Of a stretch of 40,509 nucleotides of DNA, positions 24,123-33,138 are shown in pieces (within the stretch, counting starts at the first letter, position 1; each line of letters opens with the position of its first letter). This DNA is from Bacteroidales bacterium M3. GTDB taxonomy: Bacteria; Bacteroidota; Bacteroidia; Bacteroidales; Muribaculaceae. The translations under genes were made by a program, and so were the position numbers. The notes under the pieces are model-generated. The model saw nothing but the letters and a program-made list of their open reading frames with translations, ran no database searches and was not told the origin of the DNA. Where the stretch lies: contig LUJN01000041.1 of assembly GCA_001689445.1 (NCBI GenBank), forward strand, positions 13,447 through 53,955, in the 5' to 3' direction.

Positions 24123-25187
24123 TCATCTCACGGCCAAACGTGGGTAGCGGGCCTGCACAAGGGCGACGACACGCTTTAGTATGAGGGCAAGCACAAGTGA
24201 GAGCAGGAGGTATATCAGCAATGCCAGCCAGCGGGCTTCCACAGGCTCAAAAAAATGGTTGACTATCTGACGGCACGCGGGATGGGCGACAAAGAGCCAC
24301 GGCGACAGCACGCCAATCTTCCCAATCACGAGACGCACCGGCGAGGGAAGCAGCACCGCCACCCCCATCATCGCCAAAGGCCATGGGAGCGAACTGAGCA
24401 GCCATGCCAACGGATGGGGATAGACACTCAACGCTATCGCCCCGATGAGCATAAACACCCCAATAGCCCAAGCCTGCCACCGCCTAAGCTTTATCCGGGC
24501 GCGTCCCATCCACACCCCGAGACAGAATGTCGGCAACCCTATCAGTATATTGACACGCATCTGCTGTACCAACATGTCCGCTGCCCCAACAACCTTAATC
24601 ACCACCACCTGCACGCCCAACGCCACTGCCGACCAAAACAGCAGCCAGCCGTTACCGCGCCCGTGAAGGAGGAAATAGAAGAATATGTACAACTCCAGCG
24701 TGAGACCAAAATACCAATATGGTCCGTATGCGATATACTCCCATATCGACGAGGATAGGTTAGGGAAAAATGACAAGGTACACACCGACCGTAGCGCTAT
24801 ATCGGAAATATCACGCCATACCAGGAAATCAGCCACGGCATATGTCATCAATCCCGGTATCATAAGCATGTAGAGCTTTGAAAGCGTATGGCGCATAAAC
24901 CCTCCAAAGCGCGGCAACGAGGAGGCGTACTTACGGGCAAGCCCATATCCGCTCAGAAACACGAACACCTCAACGCCATAATGCCCGAGAAACGACATCG
25001 TATCCCACAATGCCGCTGAAAGGCCCGCTTGGAGGCTGTCCCAAAAGGCAAAGACGTTGTAGTGAAAAAATCTGAACTCATTCTCCCCTACTCCCTGTAG
25101 ATGACAGAAATTATGAAGCACGATGCCAAGAATCGCAATTCCTCGCAACACAGCTCCTGCCTCCCGTGAAATCTCCAGCTTAATCAT
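24123..25187 (-). CDS. Membrane acyltransferase, acyltransferase-3 family
   Basis: This is a polytopic membrane protein of about 354 residues with the acyltransferase-3 pattern: the N-terminal VLRGIAILGIVLHNFCHL (the family histidine in the first helix), FLGHYGVEVFVFLSGYGLARKY, and about ten hydrophobic helices. Such enzymes O-acetylate cell-surface polysaccharides or other envelope molecules; the acceptor is not predictable. A TTG six codons upstream at 25205 is an alternative start, but a TACCTTTG box (25203-25210, minus) would overlap it, which supports ATG 25187. It lies downstream of the histidine kinase gene on the same strand and need not belong to that regulon. Confidence 0.85.
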   Translation of the reverse strand: MIKLEISREAGAVLRGIAILGIVLHNFCHLQGVGENEFRFFHYNVFAFWDSLQAGLSAALWDTMSFLGHYGVEVFVFLSGYGLARKYASSLPRFGGFMRHTLSKLYMLMIPGLMTYAVADFLVWRDISDIALRSVCTLSFFPNLSSSIWEYIAYGPYWYFGLTLELYIFFYFLLHGRGNGWLLFWSAVALGVQVVVIKVVGAADMLVQQMRVNILIGLPTFCLGVWMGRARIKLRRWQAWAIGVFMLIGAIALSVYPHPLAWLLSSLPWPLAMMGVAVLLPSPVRLVIGKIGVLSPWLFVAHPACRQIVNHFFEPVEARWLALLIYLLLSLVLALILKRVVALVQARYPRLAVR

Positions 25188-25202
25188 ACATCTATCAAGT
25201 GG

Positions 25203-25210
25203 CAAAGGTA
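25203..25210 (-). promoter_or_regulatory. Possible -7 box of the acyltransferase gene
   Basis: Minus-strand TACCTTTG matches TAnnTTTG 15 bp before ATG 25187. Only a partial -33 (CTTG at 25234-25237) is present, at 23 bp. Confidence 0.4.
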
Positions 25211-25254
25211 GCGATTATCCTACACACCTCCATCAAGTTAGCAGCGGCTTTAAC

Positions 25255-26553
25255 CTATTTTTCGGGAAACCCGACAAAAAACCTCGTCAGCCCGTCGGCA
25301 TCGGTAGTGAGCGAGTAGCGGCATGAGTGCTTATCAAGCACATCGCGCACGAATATCAATCCAAGTCCCTGCCCCGTGGCCTTAGTTGAGAAAAACGGGG
25401 TGAATATATTCCTTGCCACATCGGGGGTAATCGGCTCTCCGTCATCGGCGACCGTCACCGTCGGTGGCATGGCGGTCACTGCCACATGGATATGCCCGGA
25501 GGAGCCGGTAATGCTCTCGGCGGCATTTTTCATTATGTTTACAAACGCTTGTTCAAGCAACACCGGGTCAGCCTCCACCGTCACAGGACTGTCGGGGAGG
25601 GCGGTCGTCACCTCAATATCCCCGCCGACAAGGCGTGACTTCATGAACGCCACGCAGTCGGCGACAAGCCCCGCGAGATCCATCTCCACGGGACGGGCAT
25701 CGGGTATCTTCACCACCTCGGCAAACTCGCGGATAAATCGGCTCATATTCCCGCATCGCGACGCGCATACCCCAGCCAATTCGGCGACATCCCCCATCCC
25801 CGGGGTGTCTGCGACCATATCACCGAGCACGCCGAGCATCGACGTGACACCGGCGATAGTGTTGTTGACCTCGTGGGCCATCATGCGTATCACGCGCCCG
25901 TAGGCCTCCCGCTCGGCGCGTGCCACCTCGTCAGTCAGTCCCTCCATCAGCAGGAACGGATGGGCATATCCCTTGTCCATGAACGACAGACGCGACACCC
26001 TGTAGACCTTGCCGTCGCCAAGACGTAGGGTCTCGGCACCCCCCTGCGGTATCTCTCTCGCGGCTACCGCAAGGGGACTGTCAATCAATCCCAACATCAT
26101 CCCCTCCAGTGTCGTGGAGACGCCGAGCATATGAGCCGCCGCCTCGTTGGAAAGAGTTATGCGCCCGGAGTCATCATATATGACAATACCCATCGGGGAG
26201 ACGCGGATAAGCAGGGCGAGCAGATAGTCTTTCTCCTGCGTGGCAAGACGCTCCTCCTTGAGTCGGGTCATCATGCGGTTGAACACGTCGACAACCTTGT
26301 CGGCCTCGCGGTGGTGCACGCGGGCAAGACGGCTTGAGAAATCCTGCTCCTTGAGCAGGTCCATTCCCATCGCGAGTGCGTCAAGCGGCTTGGCGGCGTA
26401 GCGGTAGAGCATGACTGCCGCCACAAGTAGAGCCGCGATAATCCCCTCCGTGACATACAGCATCCACTTGTCCACGCCGCCCATGCAGAACAGCATGATG
26501 CCGAGAGCCGCCAACAGCCCGCAAAACAGGTAAAGGTACAACCGCAGCCTCAT
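25255..26553 (-). CDS. NtrB-type sensor histidine kinase
   Basis: The 432-residue membrane kinase has two N-terminal helices (about residues 5-24 and 31-49) with almost no periplasmic loop, a HAMP-like segment (AKPLDALAMGMDLLKEQDF), a PAS-like domain (LIRVSPMGIVIYDDSGRITLSNEAA), the dimerisation helix with phospho-accepting His227 in MMAHEVNNTIAG, and an HATPase domain with N-box NIMKNAAES and G-boxes VADDGEP and GQGLGLIF. The minimal periplasmic loop suggests sensing in the membrane or cytoplasm. Its start overlaps the regulator gene's end by four bases, so the two form a pair, at the end of an efflux locus. Confidence 0.93.
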   Translation of the reverse strand: MRLRLYLYLFCGLLAALGIMLFCMGGVDKWMLYVTEGIIAALLVAAVMLYRYAAKPLDALAMGMDLLKEQDFSSRLARVHHREADKVVDVFNRMMTRLKEERLATQEKDYLLALLIRVSPMGIVIYDDSGRITLSNEAAAHMLGVSTTLEGMMLGLIDSPLAVAAREIPQGGAETLRLGDGKVYRVSRLSFMDKGYAHPFLLMEGLTDEVARAEREAYGRVIRMMAHEVNNTIAGVTSMLGVLGDMVADTPGMGDVAELAGVCASRCGNMSRFIREFAEVVKIPDARPVEMDLAGLVADCVAFMKSRLVGGDIEVTTALPDSPVTVEADPVLLEQAFVNIMKNAAESITGSSGHIHVAVTAMPPTVTVADDGEPITPDVARNIFTPFFSTKATGQGLGLIFVRDVLDKHSCRYSLTTDADGLTRFFVGFPEK

Positions 26554-27872
26554 AATCTTATCCCATATTTCTCCATCCGGCGGTAAAGGGCCTGCCGCGA
26601 CAGACCAAGCTCACGCGCCGCCGCCGATATATTCTCTCCATGGGCGGCAAGAGCCTTCACTATGGCGACACGTTCCATGTCTCCAATTGTGGCAGGGATA
26701 TCCCCGGGCGCGTCCCCGTGATTCTGCCCGCTGAAATCGGAGGCATCGAGCCGGTCGCGTCCCGTGACTATCATCGTGCGCTCCACGAGATTACGCAACT
26801 GCCGGATGTTGCCGGGCCACGGCAACGAGGCGAGATATTCCATGGCGTCGGCCGACACCTCGGGCACCGCCATCGAGTTGGTGCGGGCTATCGCCGAGGC
26901 AAAATGCCTCACAAGCTCGGGAATGTCGCCGCGCCTCTCCCGCAACGGCGGCAGGGTGACGGTGATAAGGTTGATGCGGTAGAACAGGTCCTCGCGGAAG
27001 CTCCCGTCGGCGACCATCGCCCCAAGCGGGGCGTTGGTGGCGCACACCACGCGCACGTCGACCTTGCGCGGAGTGCTGTCGCCAAGACGCTCAAACGTGT
27101 GCTCCTGAAGCACGCGCAGCATCTTTACCTGACACGACATGTCAAGTTCCCCTATCTCGTCGAGGAATATAGTGCCCTTGTCGGCGACCTCAAAGCGTCC
27201 CGCCCTGTCGGCGACCGCTCCGGTAAACGCCCCCTTGCGGTATCCGAACATCTCGCTCTCAAACAGCGAGCGCGACACGCCGCCAAGGTTGACCTTGACA
27301 AACGGCGCGTCACGGCGCGGACTGTTGCGGTGTATAGCCTCGGCCACAAGCTCCTTTCCCGTGCCGTTCTCCCCCGTGATGAGCACCGACGCCATCGTGG
27401 GGGCCACGCGCCTCACCGTGTCGAGCACCTCCATCAGCCCGGGGTCATGCCCTATAATCATAGAGCGGTCAAAGTCGCCTTCAGAAGCAGCATTACCGCC
27501 ATCGGCAAGCTCTATGGCCGTGGCGAGGCTCTCCAACAGCCGACGGTTGTCCCACGGCTTGGAGATGAAGTCCGCCGCGCCGGCCTTTATCCCCTCGACC
27601 GCGAGCGGGATTGTGCCCCACGCCGTCATCAGTATGACCGGCACGTCGGGGTGGAACAGTTTTATCTGCTTCAGCAGCGTAATCCCCTCGATGCCCGAGG
27701 TCGACAGTGAGAAATTCATGTCGAGCAACACGGCGTCGGGACGCCACCGCCTCACCTCGGCCATAGCCCCCGACGGCGACGCCACGGCACACGGCTCATA
27801 TCCCGCGCGCCTGAGCAGCACCGACAGCGACGCCCTCACCGCGTTATCATCATCAACTATCAGTATTTTCAT
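26550..27872 (-). CDS. NtrC-class sigma-54-dependent response regulator
   Basis: The 440-residue protein has three domains: a receiver with phospho-acceptor Asp51 (AVLLDMNF) and Lys in ISKPW; an AAA+ domain with Walker A GENGTGKE (about 167-174), the sigma-54-contacting loop GAFTGA (about 214-219) and Walker B TIFLDEIGEL; and a Fis-type helix-turn-helix (AAARELGLSRQALYRRMEKYG). It activates transcription only with the alternative sigma factor RpoN. The likely target is the near-consensus sigma-54 promoter at 34436-34451 in front of the same locus. A TTTG-20-TAAATTTG match (27877-27908, minus) lies directly at its start codon and would give a leaderless mRNA, so it is doubtful. Confidence 0.95.
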   Translation of the reverse strand: MKILIVDDDNAVRASLSVLLRRAGYEPCAVASPSGAMAEVRRWRPDAVLLDMNFSLSTSGIEGITLLKQIKLFHPDVPVILMTAWGTIPLAVEGIKAGAADFISKPWDNRRLLESLATAIELADGGNAASEGDFDRSMIIGHDPGLMEVLDTVRRVAPTMASVLITGENGTGKELVAEAIHRNSPRRDAPFVKVNLGGVSRSLFESEMFGYRKGAFTGAVADRAGRFEVADKGTIFLDEIGELDMSCQVKMLRVLQEHTFERLGDSTPRKVDVRVVCATNAPLGAMVADGSFREDLFYRINLITVTLPPLRERRGDIPELVRHFASAIARTNSMAVPEVSADAMEYLASLPWPGNIRQLRNLVERTMIVTGRDRLDASDFSGQNHGDAPGDIPATIGDMERVAIVKALAAHGENISAAARELGLSRQALYRRMEKYGIRL

Positions 27873-27945
27873 ATTTCAAATTTAATTTTAATTGCCCACA
27901 TCGGCAAATAACCCGACAATAAATATATGTGGGTTGCAAAAGTGT

Positions 27946-28198
27946 CACGTCGAAGACGTGATGTAAGCGGAACCTCAGGGTAAGCGCATAGCGCGTGCCT
28001 GAGGTCAACGCTACGAGCAGATAATGCACATCGGAGATGTGCCGTAAATATGGCGACATATATTGCATAAATCCAGACGCTTAGACGCTGTACTCTACAG
28101 CACATCTTCGATGTGCATCCTTTGAATAGCACCTCATTACCCCAGGCACGCGCTACGCGCTTACCCCGGGGTTTCGCTTACGGCACATCTTCGATGTG
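27946..28198. repeat. 253-bp element with 59-bp terminal inverted repeats and several hairpins
   Basis: The left end 27946-28004 and the reverse complement of the right end 28140-28198 match at 50 of 59 positions. Each end starts with a small hairpin (CACGTC-GAA-GACGTG left; CACATC-GAA-GATGTG right), then a GTAAGCG word and a second stem around TAGCGCGTGCCTG. Two more copies of the CACATC hairpin sit inside (28028-28042 and 28101-28115). It has no open reading frame of note and fills the gap between the TolC-type and response-regulator genes. Confidence 0.88.
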
Positions 28199-28222
28199 TT
28201 TTATTCGTCACTCCGCTACATC

Positions 28223-29692
28223 CTACATCTTTGGCGGGATTACATCCTCGGCATCGAGGGGAATGTCACGGGCGAAGTCCCACAGCGTGAGGCTGCGCAG
28301 CTGGTAGTACCAGTACCAGTAATTGTACAGCTCGGTGATGACCTCGCGCCGCGCCGCGTCCTTCTTGACGCGCGAGTCGTTAAGCTCGAGGGTCGACATC
28401 TTGCCCACCATGTAGGTCTTCACGTTGGTGTCGTAGCGCGTTGCCGCTATCGTGTCGCTGCGCATGGCGATGTCGAGCTGCCCGCGCTGGTTGTTGAATC
28501 GCTCCACAAGCACAAATATATCCTCGCGGAAGCTCTGCTCCTCCTGCCTCAGACGGCTCTCCACCACCTCGCGGTTGCTCTCGGCCACCTTCACGCGCCC
28601 GCGACGCTTGCCCCAGTCGAGCAACGGTATCTTGACACCCACCTCGACCACCTGATTGTCGCGTAGACGCCCGTAGGCGTCATTGAGATGGGCACCCATG
28701 CCCGTGTAGCCAATCTGCGCGAAAAGCGAAATCTCCCGCATCTCGCCCCGCGCCTTAACAACCTCATACTCCGCCTCAAGCTGACGGCGGCGCACGTTGC
28801 GCGAGAACGCATTGCGCTCCAACGCCTTGTTGAGCACGTCGCCATAGGTAACGTCGGCCACAGGGGTCTCACGCGGCACGACAGGGCGCAACGCCACGCT
28901 GTCGCCGATGCCGAGAAACGAGCGCAACTGAAACATGCGGTTACTCATCGCGCTGCGGGCATCGGTCAGTGCCGAGCGGGCATCAAGGAGGTTCAGCTCC
29001 ATCTGCAGCAGGTCGTTGCGGCTTATCTGCCCCATCTCGCGCTTTGCCTGTGCCACCCCGTAGAGACGCTCGGCGTTGTCGAGATTCTGCTCCGACGACG
29101 CCACATCCTCCCCTGCGATGAGCAGGTTGAAGAAATAGGATATGGCAGTCATGGCGACACTCTCCGATGCGCTCACATACGTCGCCATCGCCTCCTGATA
29201 GCGCACAGGCTCTATGCGGCGGTCCCATTTCACGGTGTTGACCCCGAATATCGGCTGATTGAGCGTCAGTGCCACGGGGAGCGACATGAACCGCTGCGAG
29301 GCGTTGTCGCCAAACTGCCGCAGATAGTCGAGCGACGTGTTGAGCGACAGCGTGCCGCCCGTGAACCATATGCTCTGCGTCAACGACAGCTCGCCGTTGA
29401 TTTCCATATAGTTGTTGGGGACAAACGAGTATGAGCCGTCGGAGTTCTGATAGGAGGAATACTGCTTGTAATATCCCGGCAGCTTGGCCTTGAACGTCAC
29501 CTCCGGCAGCAGCCCGGCGCGGAAAGTGCGGTACTCCCACTGGGCCGTGCGCAGCTCATTGAGGGCCACGGCGGCATCGACACTCTTGGTTCGCGCTATC
29601 GCCACCGCCTCCTCAAGCGTGATGTCCCTCACGCCCTCGGCCCGCGCCGCCACTGCCAACAAGAGAATAAGTACAGAATAAGCGTATCTCAT
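28223..29692 (-). CDS. TolC-family outer-membrane efflux channel
   Basis: The 489-residue protein has a signal peptide (YSVLILLLAVAARA) and the two-fold repeated layout of outer-membrane efflux proteins, rich in long amphipathic helices: ITLEEAVAIARTKSVDAAVALNE begins the first half and VTYGDVLNKALERNAFSRNVRR the second. It should form the trimeric channel through which the adjacent ABC pump exports its substrate. It lies 45 bp downstream of the ATPase gene on the same strand. The stop is followed after 24 bp by the 253-bp inverted-repeat element, which may be the 3' end of the efflux message. Confidence 0.9.
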   Translation of the reverse strand: MRYAYSVLILLLAVAARAEGVRDITLEEAVAIARTKSVDAAVALNELRTAQWEYRTFRAGLLPEVTFKAKLPGYYKQYSSYQNSDGSYSFVPNNYMEINGELSLTQSIWFTGGTLSLNTSLDYLRQFGDNASQRFMSLPVALTLNQPIFGVNTVKWDRRIEPVRYQEAMATYVSASESVAMTAISYFFNLLIAGEDVASSEQNLDNAERLYGVAQAKREMGQISRNDLLQMELNLLDARSALTDARSAMSNRMFQLRSFLGIGDSVALRPVVPRETPVADVTYGDVLNKALERNAFSRNVRRRQLEAEYEVVKARGEMREISLFAQIGYTGMGAHLNDAYGRLRDNQVVEVGVKIPLLDWGKRRGRVKVAESNREVVESRLRQEEQSFREDIFVLVERFNNQRGQLDIAMRSDTIAATRYDTNVKTYMVGKMSTLELNDSRVKKDAARREVITELYNYWYWYYQLRSLTLWDFARDIPLDAEDVIPPKM

Positions 29693-29702
29693 AATCTAAA
29701 CA

Positions 29703-29753
29703 CTATCAACTATAAACTTTGACCTATGAACTGTGCACTATGAACTATGCACT
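29703..29753 (-). repeat. Heptamer array overlapping the 3' end of the ABC ATPase gene
   Basis: On the minus strand: CAGTGCA, TAGTTCA, TAGTGCA, CAGTTCA, TAGGTCA, AAGTTTA. The third word supplies the TAG stop of the ATPase gene (29738-29740), and the first two encode its last residues. Confidence 0.9.
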
Positions 29754-30427
29754 GCCGACGTAACCCGTCCGTCAAAGAATCGCACAATACGGTCGGTGAC
29801 GCGCGCCTGCTCCTCGTTGTGGGTTACCATCACCACCGTACGGCCGTCCTCGCGGTTGAGCGAGTGGAGGATGTCCATCACCTCCGCACCCATCTTGGAG
29901 TCGAGGTTGCCCGTCGGCTCGTCGGCGAGTATTATCTCCGGGTTTCCTACGATGGCACGCGCTATGGCCACGCGCTGGCACTGGCCGCCCGACAGTTGGG
30001 TTGGACGGTGCTTCAGGCGGTGGGCAAGCCCGACACGTCCGAGCACCTCGCGGGCTGCCTCTGACCGCTCGCGGGCACTTATGTTGCGGTAAAGCAGCGG
30101 CAGCTCCACGTTGTCGATGACATTGAGTGTCGGGATAAGATGGAAGCTCTGGAACACAAAACCGAGCGTACGGTTGCGGAACGCCGCGAGGGCACGGTCG
30201 CCCATCCCCGACACCCTTTTGCCGGCAATCTCCACCTCTCCCGATGTCGGAGCATCGAGAAGCCCGATGATATTGAGCAGCGTCGACTTGCCGCATCCCG
30301 AGGGGCCCATTATGCTCAGAAACTCACCTTTGCCGACCGTGAGATTGACATTTTCCAATGCCGTAGTCTCTATATCGTCAGTGCGGTATACCTTGTTTAT
30401 CTCCTTAAGTGTTATTATATTTTCCAT
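29738..30427 (-). CDS. ABC transporter ATP-binding protein, MacB/LolD type
   Basis: The 229-residue ATPase has all ABC motifs: Walker A GPSGCGKST, Q-loop FVFQSFHL, signature LSGGQCQRVAIARA, Walker B ILADEPTGNLD and H-loop MVTHN. It belongs to the MacB/LolD/FtsE branch, whose pumps act mechanically on periplasmic substrates. It would serve both permeases encoded upstream. The final residues SAVHSS and the stop are encoded by heptamer repeats, parallel to the TVQSS end of the DMT transporter gene. Confidence 0.94.
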   Translation of the reverse strand: MENIITLKEINKVYRTDDIETTALENVNLTVGKGEFLSIMGPSGCGKSTLLNIIGLLDAPTSGEVEIAGKRVSGMGDRALAAFRNRTLGFVFQSFHLIPTLNVIDNVELPLLYRNISARERSEAAREVLGRVGLAHRLKHRPTQLSGGQCQRVAIARAIVGNPEIILADEPTGNLDSKMGAEVMDILHSLNREDGRTVVMVTHNEEQARVTDRIVRFFDGRVTSAVHSS

Positions 30428-30453
30428 TTTACAATTGTCTTTTTAAGTGATTT

Positions 30454-30505
30454 GAATTATGCATCATAAATTAATTATGCATTATGCATTGTGAATTATG
30501 AATTG
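30454..30505 (-). repeat. TAATTCA/TAATGCA heptamer array overlapping the 3' end of the second permease gene
   Basis: On the minus strand: CAATTCA, TAATTCA, CAATGCA, TAATGCA, TAATTA, then less regular copies. The second word provides the TAA stop of the permease gene (30496-30498). Confidence 0.88.
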
Positions 30506-31794
30506 AGGGAATCGATGGGCTTCACGCGGGCTATCGTTATTGCGGGGAGCAATACCCCGATGACGACCACCGCAAGCAGGAGAGCCAACACCAATGCTGA
30601 CACGACGGCAAAGTGCAGGGCAAAATTCCCGGCCCATGAGTGGTCAAAGACCAGGTAATGGTTCTGACCCTGCGAGAGGCCATTATAGAGCGCGACTTGC
30701 AGATAGATGAGGCAGCCGATGAGCCATGCGGCGACCGTGAGGATGACGCTCTCCACCACGATAAGACCCACTATGTGACGGCGGGTCGCCCCGAAAGCCT
30801 TCATCACCCCCGCCTCCTCGGCGCGGCGGCGTGTCTGCAACCACAGCGTGCCAAACACCCCGAGACTCAGATTGAGCAGGAAGAACACCAACAGACCCGT
30901 TTTGAGCCTCATGTCTGCGCCGCCGCAGGCATATAGATGCATGTCGGTCATGCTGCGGTAGGTGTAGGCTTCGCGGGCATGGAGATTGCCCGAGGAGAAT
31001 CGCGGCATCTGCTTGCGGAACTCCTTGACCCATTCCTCGGCATCCACCCCCGGCGAGAGCCGCACAAGGATGTGCGCCGAGTTTCCCGATGAAAGCGACA
31101 GGTCATAGTCGGGAACGAAGAGCATCGTCGGATTTCTCGACGAGGAGAAAAAGCGCATATCGGCACATACGGCACCCACCGTCGCGCTATCCGAGCCAAG
31201 CGACAGCTTGCGTCCCGACACCTTGCCCCGCTTGAACATATTGCGGGCTATCGTCTCCGAGATTATAAAATCGCGCTGCCCGTCGTTGTGGGACTTGCCA
31301 CCGCGGAACTTCATGCGGTCGAGTGATTCGGCAGTCTCGCCATCCGCACCGCCTATGCCGTAGGTGGAGAAAAAGTCGCTCCCCGGCATAAAATACATAT
31401 TGGTAATCATATACATCGTCGAGTCGGCATCACCATACACGCCCATCCACATATTACTGCCTCCGTCGGGGTAGCAGAACGACTTCAGCGGGGTTGCCCT
31501 CTCCACTCCGGGCAGATGGCGAGCAATGTCGACAAGTCGCATATAGTCGGCGGCGGTCGATGCCGAGTCGGTGAGGGCGGCGTCATATCCGGGCGCACCC
31601 TCCACCTCCGACAACACTTTTACCATGCAGAGACGGTCGGTGTCATACCCCACAGGCAGATTGCGGTCATAGAGCTGCACCACAAGCGGGTCGATCATCA
31701 TCCACGCCACCACCGTCACCGCCACGAGTTCGGCAAACAGCCATCCGTTGGCACGACGACGTGCCCATATATTTTTCAAAGCAAGTTTCAACAT
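30496..31794 (-). CDS. ABC transporter permease, MacB/FtsX type (second subunit)
   Basis: The 432-residue protein has one N-terminal membrane helix (LFAELVAVTVVAWMMI), a periplasmic domain of about 240 residues, and three C-terminal helices with the FtsX-type segment EEAGVMKAFGATRRHIVGLI, which contacts the ATPase. With the other permease it probably forms a heterodimer served by the single ATPase. E. coli MacB instead is a homodimer with the ATPase fused on. It lies nine bases after the first permease gene. Confidence 0.9.
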   Translation of the reverse strand: MLKLALKNIWARRRANGWLFAELVAVTVVAWMMIDPLVVQLYDRNLPVGYDTDRLCMVKVLSEVEGAPGYDAALTDSASTAADYMRLVDIARHLPGVERATPLKSFCYPDGGSNMWMGVYGDADSTMYMITNMYFMPGSDFFSTYGIGGADGETAESLDRMKFRGGKSHNDGQRDFIISETIARNMFKRGKVSGRKLSLGSDSATVGAVCADMRFFSSSRNPTMLFVPDYDLSLSSGNSAHILVRLSPGVDAEEWVKEFRKQMPRFSSGNLHAREAYTYRSMTDMHLYACGGADMRLKTGLLVFFLLNLSLGVFGTLWLQTRRRAEEAGVMKAFGATRRHIVGLIVVESVILTVAAWLIGCLIYLQVALYNGLSQGQNHYLVFDHSWAGNFALHFAVVSALVLALLLAVVVIGVLLPAITIARVKPIDSLNS

Positions 31795-31803
31795 AGCTTC
31801 CTC

Positions 31804-33111
31804 CTATCTTTTTTCGTTAAGTGATGAGACAATGGGGCGGCGCAACGACCACCATGCGGGTATCAGTGCCGACAGCAGGTTAAGCACGAGGCACACCGCC
31901 AAGGCTCCGGCAAAGACCGCCGGGGCAAACAGCATCTCGCCCGACAAGGAGACCTCTCCCCCGATAAGGGAGTGGCTGTCGAGCACGCCGAATATCCACG
32001 AGCGGCTCAACGCCAGCAGTATCCACGCCACGACCAGGCCGCCAAGACCGCCGGCAAGGGTCAGTATCATGTTCTCGGCAAGCACCTGACGGAGCAGCCT
32101 GCCGCGTGTGGCCCCGAATGACTTGCGGATGCCCATCTCGCCGCAACGCCACTCCATGCGCCCGGCAATCATGCCGCTGAGGTTGAGTGCGGGGACAAAC
32201 AGCAGCACCGCCAGCATGAACAGTATGTCAGCTATGCGCGACTCCTCGGCACTCTTCATAATCCCGTCGGCCGATGCCATACAGTTGGGGTCAAAGAAGT
32301 GCTCCATGTGGGTCTGGGGCTGTGACGGCAGCTTGTATTTCCACTCGTTGGCGGGTTCTGCGTTATGCTGCCGCACAAGCTCATCGATCTCCTCTCGCAG
32401 CAGCCTCAGCCCCTCGGCGTCCTTGACCTTGCCCACCGCGATAAACGAACCGGTGCCGCTGTTGCCGATTCCGGCATCCCATCCGGGTATGGCGGTGTAG
32501 GGGGCTATTACCTCGACAAATGTCCCCTCCATCACGCGGCTCGGCTCCTCAAACACACCTATGACATGGAAACTTAGGTTGTCGAGCGTGATATCCTTGC
32601 CGACAGCGGTCTCAACGCTCCCGAAAAGGCGGCGTGCAAGGCCGTCGGAAACCACCGCCTCGCGTCGGCCCGCGTCAAAGTCGGCCTGGGCAAACCGCCG
32701 CCCCGCCATGAGGCGATAATCGTAGACCTCAAAAAACTGCGGGTCGGTAAACCGCCTCACGACCTTGGCGTTGCTGCCGTCCTCAAGCGTGAGGAAAGAG
32801 GCGTCCCACTTGTTGTAGGTCACCGACAGCACCTCGGCGTTCTTCAGCTGCCTGAACCACCCGTTGATAAACCACGGCGAGTAGCCGCCCATGCTCTGGC
32901 CGCCACGCTCGGTGGCAAAGCGCGTCACGGGAAAATAACACAACCTCTCGCGTGAATACTCCGGGTAGACCGGCGCGAGCTTGACGTAATAGATGATGGA
33001 AAACACCATCACCGTGGCCACCGCGAGAGCCACACCCGACACATACAATGACGTGAACAGGGGATTGCGCCGCGATTCGGCCCATGTCTGCTTGAAATAC
33101 TGTGTAATCAT
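31804..33111 (-). CDS. ABC transporter permease, MacB/FtsX type (first subunit)
   Basis: The 435-residue protein has an N-terminal helix (YVSGVALAVATVMVFSIIYYV), a MacB-like periplasmic core (ALARRLFGSVETAVGKDITL, FHVIGVFEEPS) and three C-terminal helices with the coupling segment EMGIRKSFGATRGRLLRQVL. It is clearly diverged from the second permease but shares its layout. It follows the adaptor gene by 27 bp on the same transcript. Confidence 0.91.
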   Translation of the reverse strand: MITQYFKQTWAESRRNPLFTSLYVSGVALAVATVMVFSIIYYVKLAPVYPEYSRERLCYFPVTRFATERGGQSMGGYSPWFINGWFRQLKNAEVLSVTYNKWDASFLTLEDGSNAKVVRRFTDPQFFEVYDYRLMAGRRFAQADFDAGRREAVVSDGLARRLFGSVETAVGKDITLDNLSFHVIGVFEEPSRVMEGTFVEVIAPYTAIPGWDAGIGNSGTGSFIAVGKVKDAEGLRLLREEIDELVRQHNAEPANEWKYKLPSQPQTHMEHFFDPNCMASADGIMKSAEESRIADILFMLAVLLFVPALNLSGMIAGRMEWRCGEMGIRKSFGATRGRLLRQVLAENMILTLAGGLGGLVVAWILLALSRSWIFGVLDSHSLIGGEVSLSGEMLFAPAVFAGALAVCLVLNLLSALIPAWWSLRRPIVSSLNEKR

Positions 33112-33138
33112 ATGACAAATTTAAGTTTATTATTCTGT

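Noticed and set aside
27877..27908. TTTG-20-TAAATTTG promoter for the response regulator
   Set aside because: The boxes fit, but the start site would coincide with the ATG, giving a leaderless mRNA; noted only in the gene entry.
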